DNA of 61,278 nt from JABMMZ01 sp040386935 (GCA_040386935.1 JAZKEQ010000010.1:1-61278); one strand, 5' to 3'. Positions 48,493 to 58,265 are shown, numbered from the stretch's first letter. A program made the numbers and translations. The notes: generated by a model from the sequence alone, not told the origin.

Positions 48493-50067
48493 TTAGTGGC
48501 TGCCAACTTTCCCTACATAAGGAATGTCAATTAATTCAAGTGTTATATATTTTAATGGTGCTGCATAGTCTTTAAAATCATGAATAATTTCAAGCACATC
48601 ATGATCGATGTCAATGGATTTTGACCCGTCAATAATAACCTTACACCCATGCGGTAATTGATCGAGGATATTGGATATCCCTCCTTTATTCAAAAAAGTA
48701 ACCTCCTCTGACAGTTGCAAATGAATCGTTTCTCGATTATCTATTACTTCTTTGTTAAAATGGTAAGAGAGTCTGAAATTTTTGCGAAGGATATAAAATA
48801 TGCCAACTGCCATTCCAATTGCAATTCCTTTTAGCAAATCTGTTAGCAATATGGCTGATACTGTCACAACAAAAGGGATAAATTGCTCCCATCCCAATTT
48901 ATACATGCCTTTGAAAAGAGAAACTTTAGCCAACTTATAACCTACCAGTAAAAGTATGGCGGCTAATGAAGCCAACGGAATATAATTGAGATAGCGGGGT
49001 ATTAAGATTGCAGAAAGCAAAAGTATTATACCATGGGTGATGGTTGCCATCTTGGTTTTTCCACCAGCACTAACATTGGCCGAGCTTCTAACGATTACCT
49101 GGGTAACCGGCAAACCGCCTATTAATCCTGAAACCATATTGCCCACACCTTGTGCTTTCAGTTCTCTGTTAGCATTTGTATTGCGTTTAAATGGATCTAA
49201 TTTATCGGTAGCTTCTACTGAAAGCAATGTTTCGAGACTGGCTACGATGGCAAGAGTTAAGGCCACTTTATAAATAGCAGGATCTTGCAATTTTGAAAAA
49301 TCAGGTGCTGTGAAAAAACTGATAAACTGATTGAAATTTTCAGCTACCGGCAATTGAACCAAATGCTTGTCTTGCATCAGCCATTCAGGGTTTATCTGAC
49401 CTAACCAACCGTTGAGTAAAATACCAATGATGACTACGAATAATGCACCCGGAACAAAACGAAACAACTGAATTTTTTTCATAAACGGACGCTCAAATAA
49501 TAACAAAACACCTATTGATACCAATGAGATGATAATAGCACCTGTATTGCTATATCTTACAGCATTGTATATTTGAGTAAATGTATTGTTGCCATCAGAT
49601 TCATCGAATGCTTCGTCTCCCATAAAATCCTTGTCGAATCCAAACGCATGGGGAATTTCTTTTAATATGAGGGTTATGCCTATGGCAGCGAGCATCCCTT
49701 TAATGACAGATGAAGGAAAGAAATACCCGATGACACCGGCTTTTAAAAAACCTGCCAGCAACTGAATGGCCCCTGCTATCACTACTGCAAGGAGAAAGGC
49801 CTCGTAACTGCCTAAAGTTTGCAAGGCACCCAGTATGATTACCACCAACCCGGCTGCAGGGCCTGATACGCCAAGTGCTGAACCACTTAATGCGCCTACA
49901 ATTATTCCACCCACCAATCCTGCTATGATACCTGAAAATAACAGATCGGGGCGACCTGTAGATGCATGTGCGACACCCAGACACAATGGCAAGGCGACCA
50001 GATATACAACCAATCCGGCCGGCAGGTCATATTTTAATTCTTTAAATAGCCCTTTTATTTTTCTCAT
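48493..50067 (-). CDS. SulP-family anion transporter with STAS domain (probable bicarbonate transporter)
   Basis: This 524-aa protein has the SulP (SLC26) membrane domain from the first residues (DLPAGLVVYLVALPLCLGVA) to ~residue 400 and a C-terminal STAS domain (LSEEVTFLNKGGISNILDQL, then GCKVIIDGSKSIDIDHD). Signature blocks include ASTGRPDLLFSGIIAGLVGG and the SLETLLSVEATDKLD segment. Because it directly follows and overlaps a beta-carbonic anhydrase gene by 26 nt, bicarbonate (BicA-like) import is the likely job rather than sulfate. It has its own terminator. Confidence 0.9.
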   Translation of the reverse strand: MRKIKGLFKELKYDLPAGLVVYLVALPLCLGVAHASTGRPDLLFSGIIAGLVGGIIVGALSGSALGVSGPAAGLVVIILGALQTLGSYEAFLLAVVIAGAIQLLAGFLKAGVIGYFFPSSVIKGMLAAIGITLILKEIPHAFGFDKDFMGDEAFDESDGNNTFTQIYNAVRYSNTGAIIISLVSIGVLLLFERPFMKKIQLFRFVPGALFVVIIGILLNGWLGQINPEWLMQDKHLVQLPVAENFNQFISFFTAPDFSKLQDPAIYKVALTLAIVASLETLLSVEATDKLDPFKRNTNANRELKAQGVGNMVSGLIGGLPVTQVIVRSSANVSAGGKTKMATITHGIILLLSAILIPRYLNYIPLASLAAILLLVGYKLAKVSLFKGMYKLGWEQFIPFVVTVSAILLTDLLKGIAIGMAVGIFYILRKNFRLSYHFNKEVIDNRETIHLQLSEEVTFLNKGGISNILDQLPHGCKVIIDGSKSIDIDHDVLEIIHDFKDYAAPLKYITLELIDIPYVGKVGSH

Positions 50068-50716
50068 TTATAATGACATGATCCATGTTAAATTTATAAA
50101 CGCCATCCAGCTCTTTGTTGTCTCCAACTGAAAGATTTAAATCTTTCAGTAAGCCGTTGGCTATATCGTATACAAGGCCATGCACTTGAAGTGTTTGTCC
50201 TTTTGCCCAAGCATTTTGAATGATAGATGTTTTGATGAGATTAAACACCTGCTCCTCTATATTCAATTCTACCATCAATCTTCTTTTAAGTTCAATGTCT
50301 TCAACAGCATCAACTTCAGCTTTGTGTAAACGGTATACATCTTTTATGTGACGCAGCCAGTTGTCGATAATACCTACCGGATTGCTTTCGAGTGCCGCAT
50401 TGACACCTCCACAACCATAATGGCCGCAAACGATAACATGCTTTACTTTCAATACATTAATGGCGTAGTCGAGAACACTGAGCATATTCATATCAGTATG
50501 TACAACCATATTGGCGATATTTCTGTGAACGAAGATTTCTCCGGGTTGGGTGCCGGTAATTTCATTGGCCGGAACTCTACTGTCTGAACAGCCTATCCAG
50601 AGAATTGGCGGTTGTTGTAAAGGGACTAATTTTTTGAAGTAGTCGGGGTCGTGGGCTAGTTTTTCCTTAACCCATAATTTATTGTTTTGGAATATTTCGT
50701 GATATCCTATTGACAT
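50042..50716 (-). CDS. Beta-class carbonic anhydrase
   Basis: This 224-aa zinc enzyme interconverts CO2 and bicarbonate. The zinc ligands are C43 (in IGCSDSRVPA), H99 and C102 (in CGHYGCGGV), and the catalytic D45-R47 pair is present. Its 3' end overlaps the start of the SulP transporter, so the two are translated together. In E. coli-like enzymes such pairing supports bicarbonate supply or pH balance. Confidence 0.95.
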   Translation of the reverse strand: MSIGYHEIFQNNKLWVKEKLAHDPDYFKKLVPLQQPPILWIGCSDSRVPANEITGTQPGEIFVHRNIANMVVHTDMNMLSVLDYAINVLKVKHVIVCGHYGCGGVNAALESNPVGIIDNWLRHIKDVYRLHKAEVDAVEDIELKRRLMVELNIEEQVFNLIKTSIIQNAWAKGQTLQVHGLVYDIANGLLKDLNLSVGDNKELDGVYKFNMDHVIINEKNKRAI

Positions 50717-50804
50717 AATAATTGTTGATTTAAAAAGTGAAATAAAAAGTAACTAAGTGCAAACTGCACCTATACCGACAGTTTAATAACTGTGGTTAAA
50801 AAAA

Positions 50805-51110
50805 TCAACAACAATTTGGAGGCGGTGTTTCAGGCTGAGACAAGTAAGCAATATGTCTACCAACAGTATATGAACTGTACGCAATGTAATTCAAAGAAGA
50901 TGGCGGAAGTGCATTAATGATAGAATGGTTGAAATCACAATCGAAGAACTTCGAAGATTTATGGCAACATTCCCCCTCTTCCTCCTCTTCAACAAGTATT
51001 GAAGAAATATTGGTTGGATTTTTAATAAAAGGATTGGACAGATATATCACTTGTGATACACCAAAACCAAACAACATTATTAAAAATACGATTTTTTTCA
51101 ATTGTTGCAA
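50805..51110 (-). CDS. Small secreted or membrane protein, 101 aa
   Basis: This protein starts with TTG at 51110 (another TTG three codons later is possible) and has an N-terminal hydrophobic segment (IVFLIMLFGFGVSQVIYL) followed by an acidic Glu run (VEEEEEGECCHK), several cysteines and a C-terminal PPPNCC. It may be a periplasmic metal-handling protein, since Glu/Cys/His clusters bind metals, but this is only suggestive. It lies on the same strand upstream of the carbonic anhydrase gene. Confidence 0.55.
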   Translation of the reverse strand: MQQLKKIVFLIMLFGFGVSQVIYLSNPFIKNPTNISSILVEEEEEGECCHKSSKFFDCDFNHSIINALPPSSLNYIAYSSYTVGRHIAYLSQPETPPPNCC

Positions 51111-51640
51111 ATATAGTGTATTTCATTTTCCAAGATGTAAATGTTATTTATAAAGCGATTAATTTTATCAATAATCAGATTAAATCAATCTCCTACTTCA
51201 ATTCTCTGCTCTGGTTTTTCATCAATAACATTTTTGTAATACAGGATAAAATGATTGACATGAAACACACCATAGTATTGGCGAGTTGACAGCTCTGAAT
51301 TTATCATAATTAATGCTGCAACATATTTACCACTAGTCAATATAAAAAGCATGAAAGCAGACTTGTTCTTAAACTGTTACAATAACATCAATATGACCCG
51401 TTATAATGTTAACATTGTGATATCTCAGCTTTTTTAAACACTGTTTTTCAAAAAAACACTAAGTAAAAAATACTGATATTGACAGTTAATATTAAATTTA
51501 TTTAACTATAAATCAATTAATTGACTATCTTCATCTGAAAATTATCAATAAGTTATCAACAGGTTGTTCATTGTGTTATTATTGTAACCGACCCTCATCT
51601 AGTTTATGTCTTATATAATTAACCAAAAAACCTTTTAATC
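51111..51640. other. Intergenic region with no convincing gene
   Basis: AT-rich stretch with no coherent reading frame, tRNA or strong hairpin. One TTATCAACA (51552-51560) resembles a DnaA box but is single. The promoter of the plus-strand secreted gene should lie near its right end. Confidence 0.5.
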
Positions 51641-52720
51641 ATGAAAAGAACAATCTATTGCGTTCTCTTTCTAATTTTGAAAACCAATCTAGTCGCACAA
51701 ACCTATGTGCAAAGCTTCGAAAACATCAATTTAACCAACCTTGTTAACGACAGCAGTTGGGTAAGTAATGGGCTCTCAGATTACACCGGTGGATTACTTG
51801 GTGGCAATAAAGCCCTTCAAACCAGTACCCTCAGTAATCCTGCGAGCGCCACAACACTAACGACTCCTTATTTCAAAGGTGTCACTAACAATTCCATTCA
51901 GTTTGATCATAGAATTCAACCATCCAACTCATCGAATGTTCGTTTGTACATCTATGCACTCGACAGTGTAGATGCTGTCATTAAGATGGATTCATTTATT
52001 TACAGTAGCTCCAACTCATTAACCTTTACTCACAATTTTATTTATCCGGGCTCATTTAAATTGCATATCCGCTGGTCGGGCAGCGGTGGATCAACAGTAG
52101 CTTATCTTGATAACATCACGATGAGTTCTATCTATATTCAAAATTTCGTTCCCCTCCCCGCTTCTATTATCGATTTCAAATCATTTTCGAAAAACTCTGA
52201 CGGTATTGTTTCATGGACATCATTATCGGAAGAAAACCTGGAACGTTATGATATTTTGAGATCAACAGATGGTATTAACTTTAACCACATCGGCAGTATA
52301 TATCCAAAACACAACCAGCAATCAGTCAATTCATATCTTTATACCGATGAATCAATTTGCAAAAATTCATCAGGTGAAGTGTATTATCGATTGAGAATAG
52401 TTGATAAAAATGGAGACTACAGCTTGAGCAATACAATCAAACTATTGAAAGAACAAGGTGTAATCACTCAAACCAATTTCACCCCATTCCCTAATCCTGC
52501 TACTACTACTATCTCAATAGAAACTCATGGTCAATTATCAACTGACGAACCCGTAAAAATAATGGATAGCAAAGGGTTTATTCAATATTGCCAATGGAAT
52601 ATTTTACCAGGAAATAATTACGCATCACTTGATATATCTTCGTTAGCAACCGGCATTTATTTCATCAACACAACTACAGTTGATGGTGTATTCAGAGCCA
52701 TTCCGTTTGTAAAGGAGTAA
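51641..52720 (+). CDS. Secreted protein with type IX sorting domain
   Basis: This 359-aa protein has a signal peptide (RTIYCVLFLILKTNLVAQ), a beta jelly-roll N-terminal half (choice-of-anchor-like; IQFDHRIQPSNSSNVRLYI), a fibronectin-like segment (SFSKNSDGIVSWTSLSEENL), and a type A sorting domain (FTPFPNPATTTISIETHG to ATGIYFINTTTVDG). It is probably surface-attached. Its stop is adjacent to the stop of the convergent DUF5683 gene (zero intergenic bases). Confidence 0.8.
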   Translation: MKRTIYCVLFLILKTNLVAQTYVQSFENINLTNLVNDSSWVSNGLSDYTGGLLGGNKALQTSTLSNPASATTLTTPYFKGVTNNSIQFDHRIQPSNSSNVRLYIYALDSVDAVIKMDSFIYSSSNSLTFTHNFIYPGSFKLHIRWSGSGGSTVAYLDNITMSSIYIQNFVPLPASIIDFKSFSKNSDGIVSWTSLSEENLERYDILRSTDGINFNHIGSIYPKHNQQSVNSYLYTDESICKNSSGEVYYRLRIVDKNGDYSLSNTIKLLKEQGVITQTNFTPFPNPATTTISIETHGQLSTDEPVKIMDSKGFIQYCQWNILPGNNYASLDISSLATGIYFINTTTVDGVFRAIPFVKE

Positions 52721-53344
52721 TCAGAAACGATATGCTAGGCCGAAAACAGGCTTTGTCTGCACCCGAGATTGTACCAAATACCAATGCCTTGTTTTTCGCT
52801 GAGACAGTGGCTTATCTATATTGAATTTATAAAAGTGTGCATCAATTGCAGCGTCTACAATATTGATGACATAAAATGCAGCAAAAGTAATGATGCTGTA
52901 ATCGCGATTGGTTCTGTATAAATTGCGGTCAGCTTTTAATTGGTCAATTTCAACATCTGCATAAGGTCCTGTAGGGATTGTTGTAGAATCATTGTCCAAT
53001 AAAAGTTTTAACACGTTTTGACGATCGATCATTTCCTTTCGATTAACGCCTATCAGATATCCCGAAATACCAAGACCTGCGTAGATAATTGGAATTTTCC
53101 AATACTTACGGTTGTATGCCTGACCAAGCCCGGGCAATATCGCACTGTAAATAGTTGCTTTGTGTGGGGAGTGTTTTTTTTCAATCACGGTATCCTTCCG
53201 ATTGTTCAATCGCAAATCAATAGTACCAAAAGGCTTCCCTGAAGGCATAAACATTGTTTGATTGTTAAATCTGCTCAGCGACTGACCTTCATACTGAAAA
53301 CATAATAATAAGAGGGTTGCTATGGCTATCTGCTTAATCATCAT
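52721..53344 (-). CDS. DUF5683 domain membrane protein
   Basis: This 207-aa protein has an N-terminal signal or anchor and a C-terminal helical domain with membrane segments (SAILPGLGQAYNRKYWKIPI, then YAGLGISGYLIGV; ITFAAFYVINIVDAAIDAHF). It matches DUF5683, which in Bacteroidota regularly follows parB. The function is unknown; position suggests a link to envelope or chromosome segregation. It overlaps parB by 11 nt. Confidence 0.85.
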   Translation of the reverse strand: MMIKQIAIATLLLLCFQYEGQSLSRFNNQTMFMPSGKPFGTIDLRLNNRKDTVIEKKHSPHKATIYSAILPGLGQAYNRKYWKIPIIYAGLGISGYLIGVNRKEMIDRQNVLKLLLDNDSTTIPTGPYADVEIDQLKADRNLYRTNRDYSIITFAAFYVINIVDAAIDAHFYKFNIDKPLSQRKTRHWYLVQSRVQTKPVFGLAYRF

Positions 53345-54296
53345 TGTCAGCTATGCTGCTCAAAATGCGTTCCAAATCTTCATATGACTTAAACGGAATC
53401 ACAATCTCACCTTTATTGCCTTTTGGTTTAACGGATGTTGTTACACCAAAGCGCTTTGATAATTTTTCGAGTTTCAACTTCAATGCATCATCCAATTCAA
53501 AATGTGGTATCGGTATTAATTTACCCTGTTCGCCACCGGTATGTTGTCTCTCCTGCTTTGATTGTTTAACAATTTCTTCAGTTCCTCTTACACTCAGTCC
53601 ATCTAGTTCGATGCGTTTATATAGAGCCAATTGATCTTCAACATCTTCAACACCCATAATAGCTTTCGCATGACCAAGGGTTAGTTTATTCATCTTTAAA
53701 GCCATTTGAATCGGCTCAGGCAATTTCAGCAATCTTAAATAATTACTTACTGTGCTTCTGTCTTTGCCTACTCTTTCTCCCAATTCTTCTTGCTTTAGGT
53801 TGCATTCATCTAACAAGCGCTTATAACTGAGTGACACCTCCATTGGATTTAAATTCTCACGTTGAATATTTTCAATCAATGCCATCTCCAGCATTTCCTG
53901 ATCGTTGGCTACACGGATATAAGCCGGAATGCGCTCTAGTCCTGCCAGTATAGAAGCTCTTGTTCTGCGTTCACCGCTGATGATTTGAAATTTATCATAG
54001 CCCATTTTACGCACTGTAATGGGTTGGATCAAACCGTGTACTTTGATTGACTCACACAATTCTTCCAATGCGCGTTGTTCGAATTCCGTACGCGGTTGAA
54101 ATGGATTGGCTTCAATCTGATTAATGTCTACAAACTGTATGCTGCTGTTGCCATTTGTTCTGTATTCCGCTGAAAGGGTGATATCCGTATCCGCATTTTG
54201 CAATAAGGCTGATAATCCTCTACCCAAGCCGCTCTTTTTGGCTTTGTTAATATTTGCTGTTTCTTTATTGTTTACCATTGTTGTACTGTTTGTCAA
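53334..54296 (-). CDS. parB: Chromosome-partitioning protein ParB
   Basis: This 320-aa protein is ParB/Spo0J, which binds parS and spreads by CTP hydrolysis to help segregate the chromosome with ParA. The CTP-binding N-terminal domain holds the segment LIQPITVRKMG and the signature GERRTRAS; the ALIENIQRENLNPMEVSLSY block and HTH (LKQEELGERVGKDRSTVSNYL) follow. The C-terminal dimer domain reaches the end. It lies 14 bp after parA. I found no clear parS (TGTTTCACGTGAAACA-like) in the window. Confidence 0.95.
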   Translation of the reverse strand: MTNSTTMVNNKETANINKAKKSGLGRGLSALLQNADTDITLSAEYRTNGNSSIQFVDINQIEANPFQPRTEFEQRALEELCESIKVHGLIQPITVRKMGYDKFQIISGERRTRASILAGLERIPAYIRVANDQEMLEMALIENIQRENLNPMEVSLSYKRLLDECNLKQEELGERVGKDRSTVSNYLRLLKLPEPIQMALKMNKLTLGHAKAIMGVEDVEDQLALYKRIELDGLSVRGTEEIVKQSKQERQHTGGEQGKLIPIPHFELDDALKLKLEKLSKRFGVTTSVKPKGNKGEIVIPFKSYEDLERILSSIADNDD

Positions 54297-54310
54297 TTCT
54301 GTTATTTTTC

Positions 54311-55111
54311 TTATAGCACTGCTTTCTCTTTTGCTTCAATATTTGTAAGGCCGTTGCGTTGCAGTATTTCGCGGGCAAGATTTAAATAGGTAGTGGAGCC
54401 TTTGCTGGCAACATCGTGGGTGATTACGGGCAACCCAAAACTAGGGGCTTCACTCAGTTTAGTATTTCTCGGAATAATGGTATCGAAAACGATGTCCTGA
54501 AAATGCATTTTAACATCTTCGACAACGTGATTACTTAAACGCAATCTTGAATCGTACATCGTCAATAAAATACCTTCAATATTCAATTGTTTGTTTGATT
54601 CTTTTTGAATGATGCGAATTGTATTCAGTAATTTTCCTAATCCTTCCAATGCAAAATACTCGCATTGTACCGGGATGATTACAGAGTCGGATGCGCACAA
54701 TGAATTGGTTGTTATTAAACCAAGTGATGGAGAACAATCAATGATGATAAAGTCATATTCCTTTTTGATTGGTTCTAATACTTTTTTCATGATGCGTTCG
54801 CGATTGGTTAGATCGATCATCTCTAATTCAGCACCTACCAGATTGATATTGGAAGGTAATAGTTTTAAAAATTTTAATTCAGTGTTTAGAATAACATCTT
54901 TTGCAGCAACATCATTGATGAGGCAATCGTAAAGACCGATTTTAATGTTTTGAGGATCGAAACCTATACCCGATGATGAATTGGCTTGCGGGTCGGCATC
55001 GATTAAAAGTGTCTTGTATTCAAGAACAGCTAAACTTGCGGCCAGGTTAATGGCGGTAGTGGTTTTGCCTACTCCACCTTTTTGATTGGCAATTGAAATG
55101 ATTTTTCCCAT
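54311..55111 (-). CDS. parA: Chromosome-partitioning ATPase ParA (Soj)
   Basis: This 266-aa protein is a deviant Walker-A ATPase that moves ParB-parS complexes along the nucleoid. The motif ANQKGGVGKTTTAIN is at the N-terminus, Walker B is DFIIIDCSPSLGLITTNSL, and the VIPVQCEYFALEGL block is characteristic of Soj-type ParA. Length is typical for chromosomal ParA. The MBL hydrolase gene lies 14 bp upstream, so the cluster probably starts there. Confidence 0.96.
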   Translation of the reverse strand: MGKIISIANQKGGVGKTTTAINLAASLAVLEYKTLLIDADPQANSSSGIGFDPQNIKIGLYDCLINDVAAKDVILNTELKFLKLLPSNINLVGAELEMIDLTNRERIMKKVLEPIKKEYDFIIIDCSPSLGLITTNSLCASDSVIIPVQCEYFALEGLGKLLNTIRIIQKESNKQLNIEGILLTMYDSRLRLSNHVVEDVKMHFQDIVFDTIIPRNTKLSEAPSFGLPVITHDVASKGSTTYLNLAREILQRNGLTNIEAKEKAVL

Positions 55112-55125
55112 GTAGTGATATTATC

Positions 55126-55806
55126 TTATAAGTCTATAGTTTGTTCTATTTTCATTAAGGTTAAAATTTTACCTGACTGATTGAATTGATTAATGGCATC
55201 CTGATGATTGATGGTAATGAATCCAAATGTGTCGTAATGCATACCGATGATGTGATTGCATTTTATAAAATTAGATGCTGTGATGGCATCTGTTACATCC
55301 ATCGTAAAGTTGCTGCCTATTGGCAAAAATGCAAAATCGAGTGAATGGCGCTGAGGAATCAATTGCATGTCGAGAGTCAACGCTGTATCGCCACTGTAAT
55401 AAAAAGATGTTTTACCATCAGAGATTACAAAGCCTGCAGGATTTCCGCCATAGCTTCCATCCGGAAATGAACTTGAATGCACGGCTTTTACCATTTGCAC
55501 AGTTCCAAATTCAAAATTCCAATACCCACCGATGTTCATTGCATGTGTATTACTGTGTCCATTGGCATTGAACCACTGACTGATTTCCCAAATTCCTACA
55601 ACCTGTGCATTGTTGTTTTGTGCTATTGTCATGGCATCTGCAGTGTGATCCTGGTGCGCGTGACTAAGAAAGATGTAATCGGCTTTAATCGCATTGACAT
55701 CAATGCCTTTTGCCAGTTCATTATAGGTTATAAACGGATCAAATAAAATGATTTTTCCACCGATGTGAACACTAAAACAGGAATGGCCATAATATTTTAT
55801 CTGCAT
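55126..55806 (-). CDS. UPF0173-type MBL-fold metal-dependent hydrolase
   Basis: This 226-aa metallo-beta-lactamase-fold protein has the motif SHAHQDHTADA (H-x-H-x-D-H) and GDTALTLDMQL with further metal ligands, and ends with GMHYDTFGF. Members of UPF0173/YtkL are metal-dependent hydrolases of unknown substrate. It is the first gene of the minus-strand cluster with parA, parB and the DUF5683 gene. Confidence 0.85.
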   Translation of the reverse strand: MQIKYYGHSCFSVHIGGKIILFDPFITYNELAKGIDVNAIKADYIFLSHAHQDHTADAMTIAQNNNAQVVGIWEISQWFNANGHSNTHAMNIGGYWNFEFGTVQMVKAVHSSSFPDGSYGGNPAGFVISDGKTSFYYSGDTALTLDMQLIPQRHSLDFAFLPIGSNFTMDVTDAITASNFIKCNHIIGMHYDTFGFITINHQDAINQFNQSGKILTLMKIEQTIDL

Positions 55807-55827
55807 TTGTACCTAATATTGAATCTT

Positions 55828-55835
55828 CAAAAATA
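55828..55835 (-). promoter_or_regulatory. Putative -7 box (TATTTTTG) of the MBL-parA-parB cluster
   Basis: On the minus strand TATTTTTG fits TAnnTTTG and lies 21 nt upstream of the ATG at 55806. It would drive the MBL hydrolase, parA, parB and DUF5683 set. Confidence 0.35.
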
Positions 55836-55840
55836 GGTTT

Positions 55841-57472
55841 ATGAATTTTAGAAATATGGGTCAATATGTTCTTTTTTTCCCCATTTTAGCTTGGCTGATT
55901 GGTTGTAAAAATGTGGATAATTCAAAATTTAGGAATTACTTTTTTTATAATGAAGATGCAAACATTACAACCCTTGATCCTGCATTTGTAAAATCGCAAA
56001 GTGAAAACTGGGCTGTATCACACATATTCGAGGGCTTAATTGAATACGATGACAGTTTGCACATCAAACCTTGCCTTGCAAAAAACTGGACCATATCATC
56101 AGACGGAAAAGTATATACCTTTCACTTAAGAAGCGATGTTTTTTTCCATCAGTCGAAACGCAAAATGATAGCGAGTGATGTTGTTTATAGTTTTAAACGA
56201 ATTGCTGATCCTGCCACTGCTTCGCCCGGTGCCTGGGTGTTTCACGACAGGATTGATTTGCGTTGTTTTGATACGTCTTCTTTTACTTTTCCTGTAAAGG
56301 CAATTAACGACACAACAGTTGAAATTACATTGTTGGCGCCCTTCTCTCCTTTTTTGGGAATACTGGCGATGCCTTATTGCTATGTGGTAAATCCTGAAGC
56401 TGCAAACAATCAACAACATTTTAGAAATCATCCAATCGGTACGGGCCCATTCAGTTTAAAAAAATGGGAAGAAGATGTCGCCATTTTATATGAACGCAAC
56501 AGCTCCTATTATCGCTTTGATGATAAAGGTGTTCGACTACCTTATTTATCAGGTATCTATCTCGACAATATCAAAAACAAGCAAACTGCTTTCATGCGTT
56601 TTTTACAAGGTGAATACGATTTTTTCAATGGTATGGATGCCAATATAAAAGATGAATTGCTGAATAAAAACGGGACACTAAAAAAACAATTCAATGAGGA
56701 ATTCAGGTTACTTAAAACGCCATTCTTAAATACAGAATATATAGGTATCAATATTGACCCTTCATTTAAAAATCATCCCCTCAACAATTTAAAATTGCGC
56801 CAAGCCATGCAGTATGCCATCGATCGCAAGAAGCTGATTACTTACTTGCGCAATGGTGTAGGTATACCGGCTGAACACGGTTTTGTACCTGCAGGATTGC
56901 CCGATTACCCCTACCATCTTGTGAAAGGCTATCCTTATGATTTGAATAAAGCAAAACAGTTGGTTAAAGAAAGTCAAATCGATTTTAAAACTGCAGAACC
57001 CATCATACTGAATACCATTAATGATTATCTCAGCTATGCCATATTTGTACAAAAGGAATTGGAACTGGCCGGCATTCCTTCAAAAATTGAAGTGCATCCT
57101 TCGAGCTTTTTAAGACAGTTGCGAAAAGAACAAAAGATCAATTGTTTCAGAGGAAGCTGGATTGCCGATTATCCAGATGCCGAAAATTTTATGGTGTGTT
57201 TCAGAAAAGAAAGTTTCAGTCCGGGTGGACCTAACTACTTTCATTTTTACAATGCAGAAGCCAATGAAATGATTAATAAAAGTTACACCATAACGAATGA
57301 TAGTATAAGAAATGATTTGCTGGCAAGAGCCGATCAACTGGCCAATGAATCTGCTGTGTGCATGGTATTATTTTATGATGAAAGTATAAGACTCAGTCAT
57401 CAATATGTAAAAGGTTTGACAGCTAATCCAATTAATTTTTTGAGGCTGAGAAGTGTGAGCAAACAATTTTAA
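55841..57472 (+). CDS. Peptide-type ABC transporter substrate-binding lipoprotein (SBP family 5)
   Basis: This 543-aa protein has a signal ending in the lipobox LIGC (AWLIGC), so it is membrane-anchored after processing. The body matches family 5 substrate-binding proteins (DppA/OppA-type): LDPAFVKSQSENWAVSHIF and SSDGKVYTFHLRSDVFFHQ are family landmarks, followed by LRQAMQYAIDRKKLI. No permease or ATPase genes are adjacent, so it may work with a transporter elsewhere. It is divergent from the MBL-par cluster, with only 34 bp between starts. Confidence 0.9.
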   Translation: MNFRNMGQYVLFFPILAWLIGCKNVDNSKFRNYFFYNEDANITTLDPAFVKSQSENWAVSHIFEGLIEYDDSLHIKPCLAKNWTISSDGKVYTFHLRSDVFFHQSKRKMIASDVVYSFKRIADPATASPGAWVFHDRIDLRCFDTSSFTFPVKAINDTTVEITLLAPFSPFLGILAMPYCYVVNPEAANNQQHFRNHPIGTGPFSLKKWEEDVAILYERNSSYYRFDDKGVRLPYLSGIYLDNIKNKQTAFMRFLQGEYDFFNGMDANIKDELLNKNGTLKKQFNEEFRLLKTPFLNTEYIGINIDPSFKNHPLNNLKLRQAMQYAIDRKKLITYLRNGVGIPAEHGFVPAGLPDYPYHLVKGYPYDLNKAKQLVKESQIDFKTAEPIILNTINDYLSYAIFVQKELELAGIPSKIEVHPSSFLRQLRKEQKINCFRGSWIADYPDAENFMVCFRKESFSPGGPNYFHFYNAEANEMINKSYTITNDSIRNDLLARADQLANESAVCMVLFYDESIRLSHQYVKGLTANPINFLRLRSVSKQF

Positions 57473-57537
57473 TGAATTGATACATCGCTTATAAAGAGCG
57501 TTTGCCGAAAATAGCCGCATGTAACACCCAACAATTC

Positions 57538-57545
57538 TACATTTG
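57538..57545 (+). promoter_or_regulatory. Putative -7 box (TACATTTG) of the TetR-like gene
   Basis: TACATTTG fits TAnnTTTG and lies 27 nt upstream of the ATG at 57573. A TTG at 57502-57504 is too far upstream to be a standard -33 element. Confidence 0.35.
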
Positions 57546-57572
57546 AATTGTTAAATAAATAAGCTTTTTATT

Positions 57573-58229
57573 ATGGCAACCAAGACCCAAAAAAAACAAG
57601 ACAACATCAGTGAAAAAATAGTGTCTGCGTACAAGGACGCTGTTCTCACTGAACAAAGACCACCTGCCTCTATTTATTCATTTGTAAAACTGCTAAAAAT
57701 TAATGAGGCAGAGTTTTACAAACACTTCACTTCTTTCAATGATATTGATGTACATATCTGGCAACAGGCTGCTGAAGGCACGATTAATTCACTTATGGCT
57801 TCTGATGAATTTCAGTCCTATACCACACGCGAAAAAGTATTGGGTTTATTTTACACCTTAATAGAAGCCCTAAATACCGACAGAAGCTATTTTTTATACA
57901 GCTTAAAAGAACAAAGACCTTTGTTTAGAAACATGTCTGAATTTAGATCCCTAATAGAAAATTTCGCAAAACCTGTCATGCAGCAAGGGATAGCAGACAA
58001 CGAGATTCAGGATTTAAAATTCATCAGCGACCGCTATCATGATGCTGTTTGGGTAAACACCATATTTATACTGAATTTTTGGGCAAATGATAACAGTAAA
58101 GGATTTGAAAAAACAGATGCCGCTATTGAAAAATCAGTGAACCTGATGATTGAGTTAATGGGTAAAAGCACATTAAACAGTGTGATAGATTTTGGTAAGT
58201 TCTTATTGCAAAACGGTATCAGAAAATAA
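57573..58229 (+). CDS. TetR-like transcription regulator
   Basis: This 218-aa protein has an N-terminal helical DNA-binding region (ISEKIVSAYKDAVL, then SIYSFVKLLKINEAEFYKHF) that fits a TetR HTH in divergent form, and a helical C-terminal ligand/dimer domain. It lies 36 bp before the ABC1/UbiB-like gene on the same strand, so it may be co-transcribed with it and regulate lipid- or quinone-related genes. The ligand is unknown. Confidence 0.7.
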   Translation: MATKTQKKQDNISEKIVSAYKDAVLTEQRPPASIYSFVKLLKINEAEFYKHFTSFNDIDVHIWQQAAEGTINSLMASDEFQSYTTREKVLGLFYTLIEALNTDRSYFLYSLKEQRPLFRNMSEFRSLIENFAKPVMQQGIADNEIQDLKFISDRYHDAVWVNTIFILNFWANDNSKGFEKTDAAIEKSVNLMIELMGKSTLNSVIDFGKFLLQNGIRK

Positions 58230-58265
58230 AGGATTGATTTTTATAACCCTCTCCACTATTCCTTT

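Noticed and set aside
51552..51560. DnaA-box-like TTATCAACA suggesting oriC.
   Set aside because: It is a single imperfect box with no cluster, no dnaA/dnaN nearby and no AT-rich unwinding repeats.
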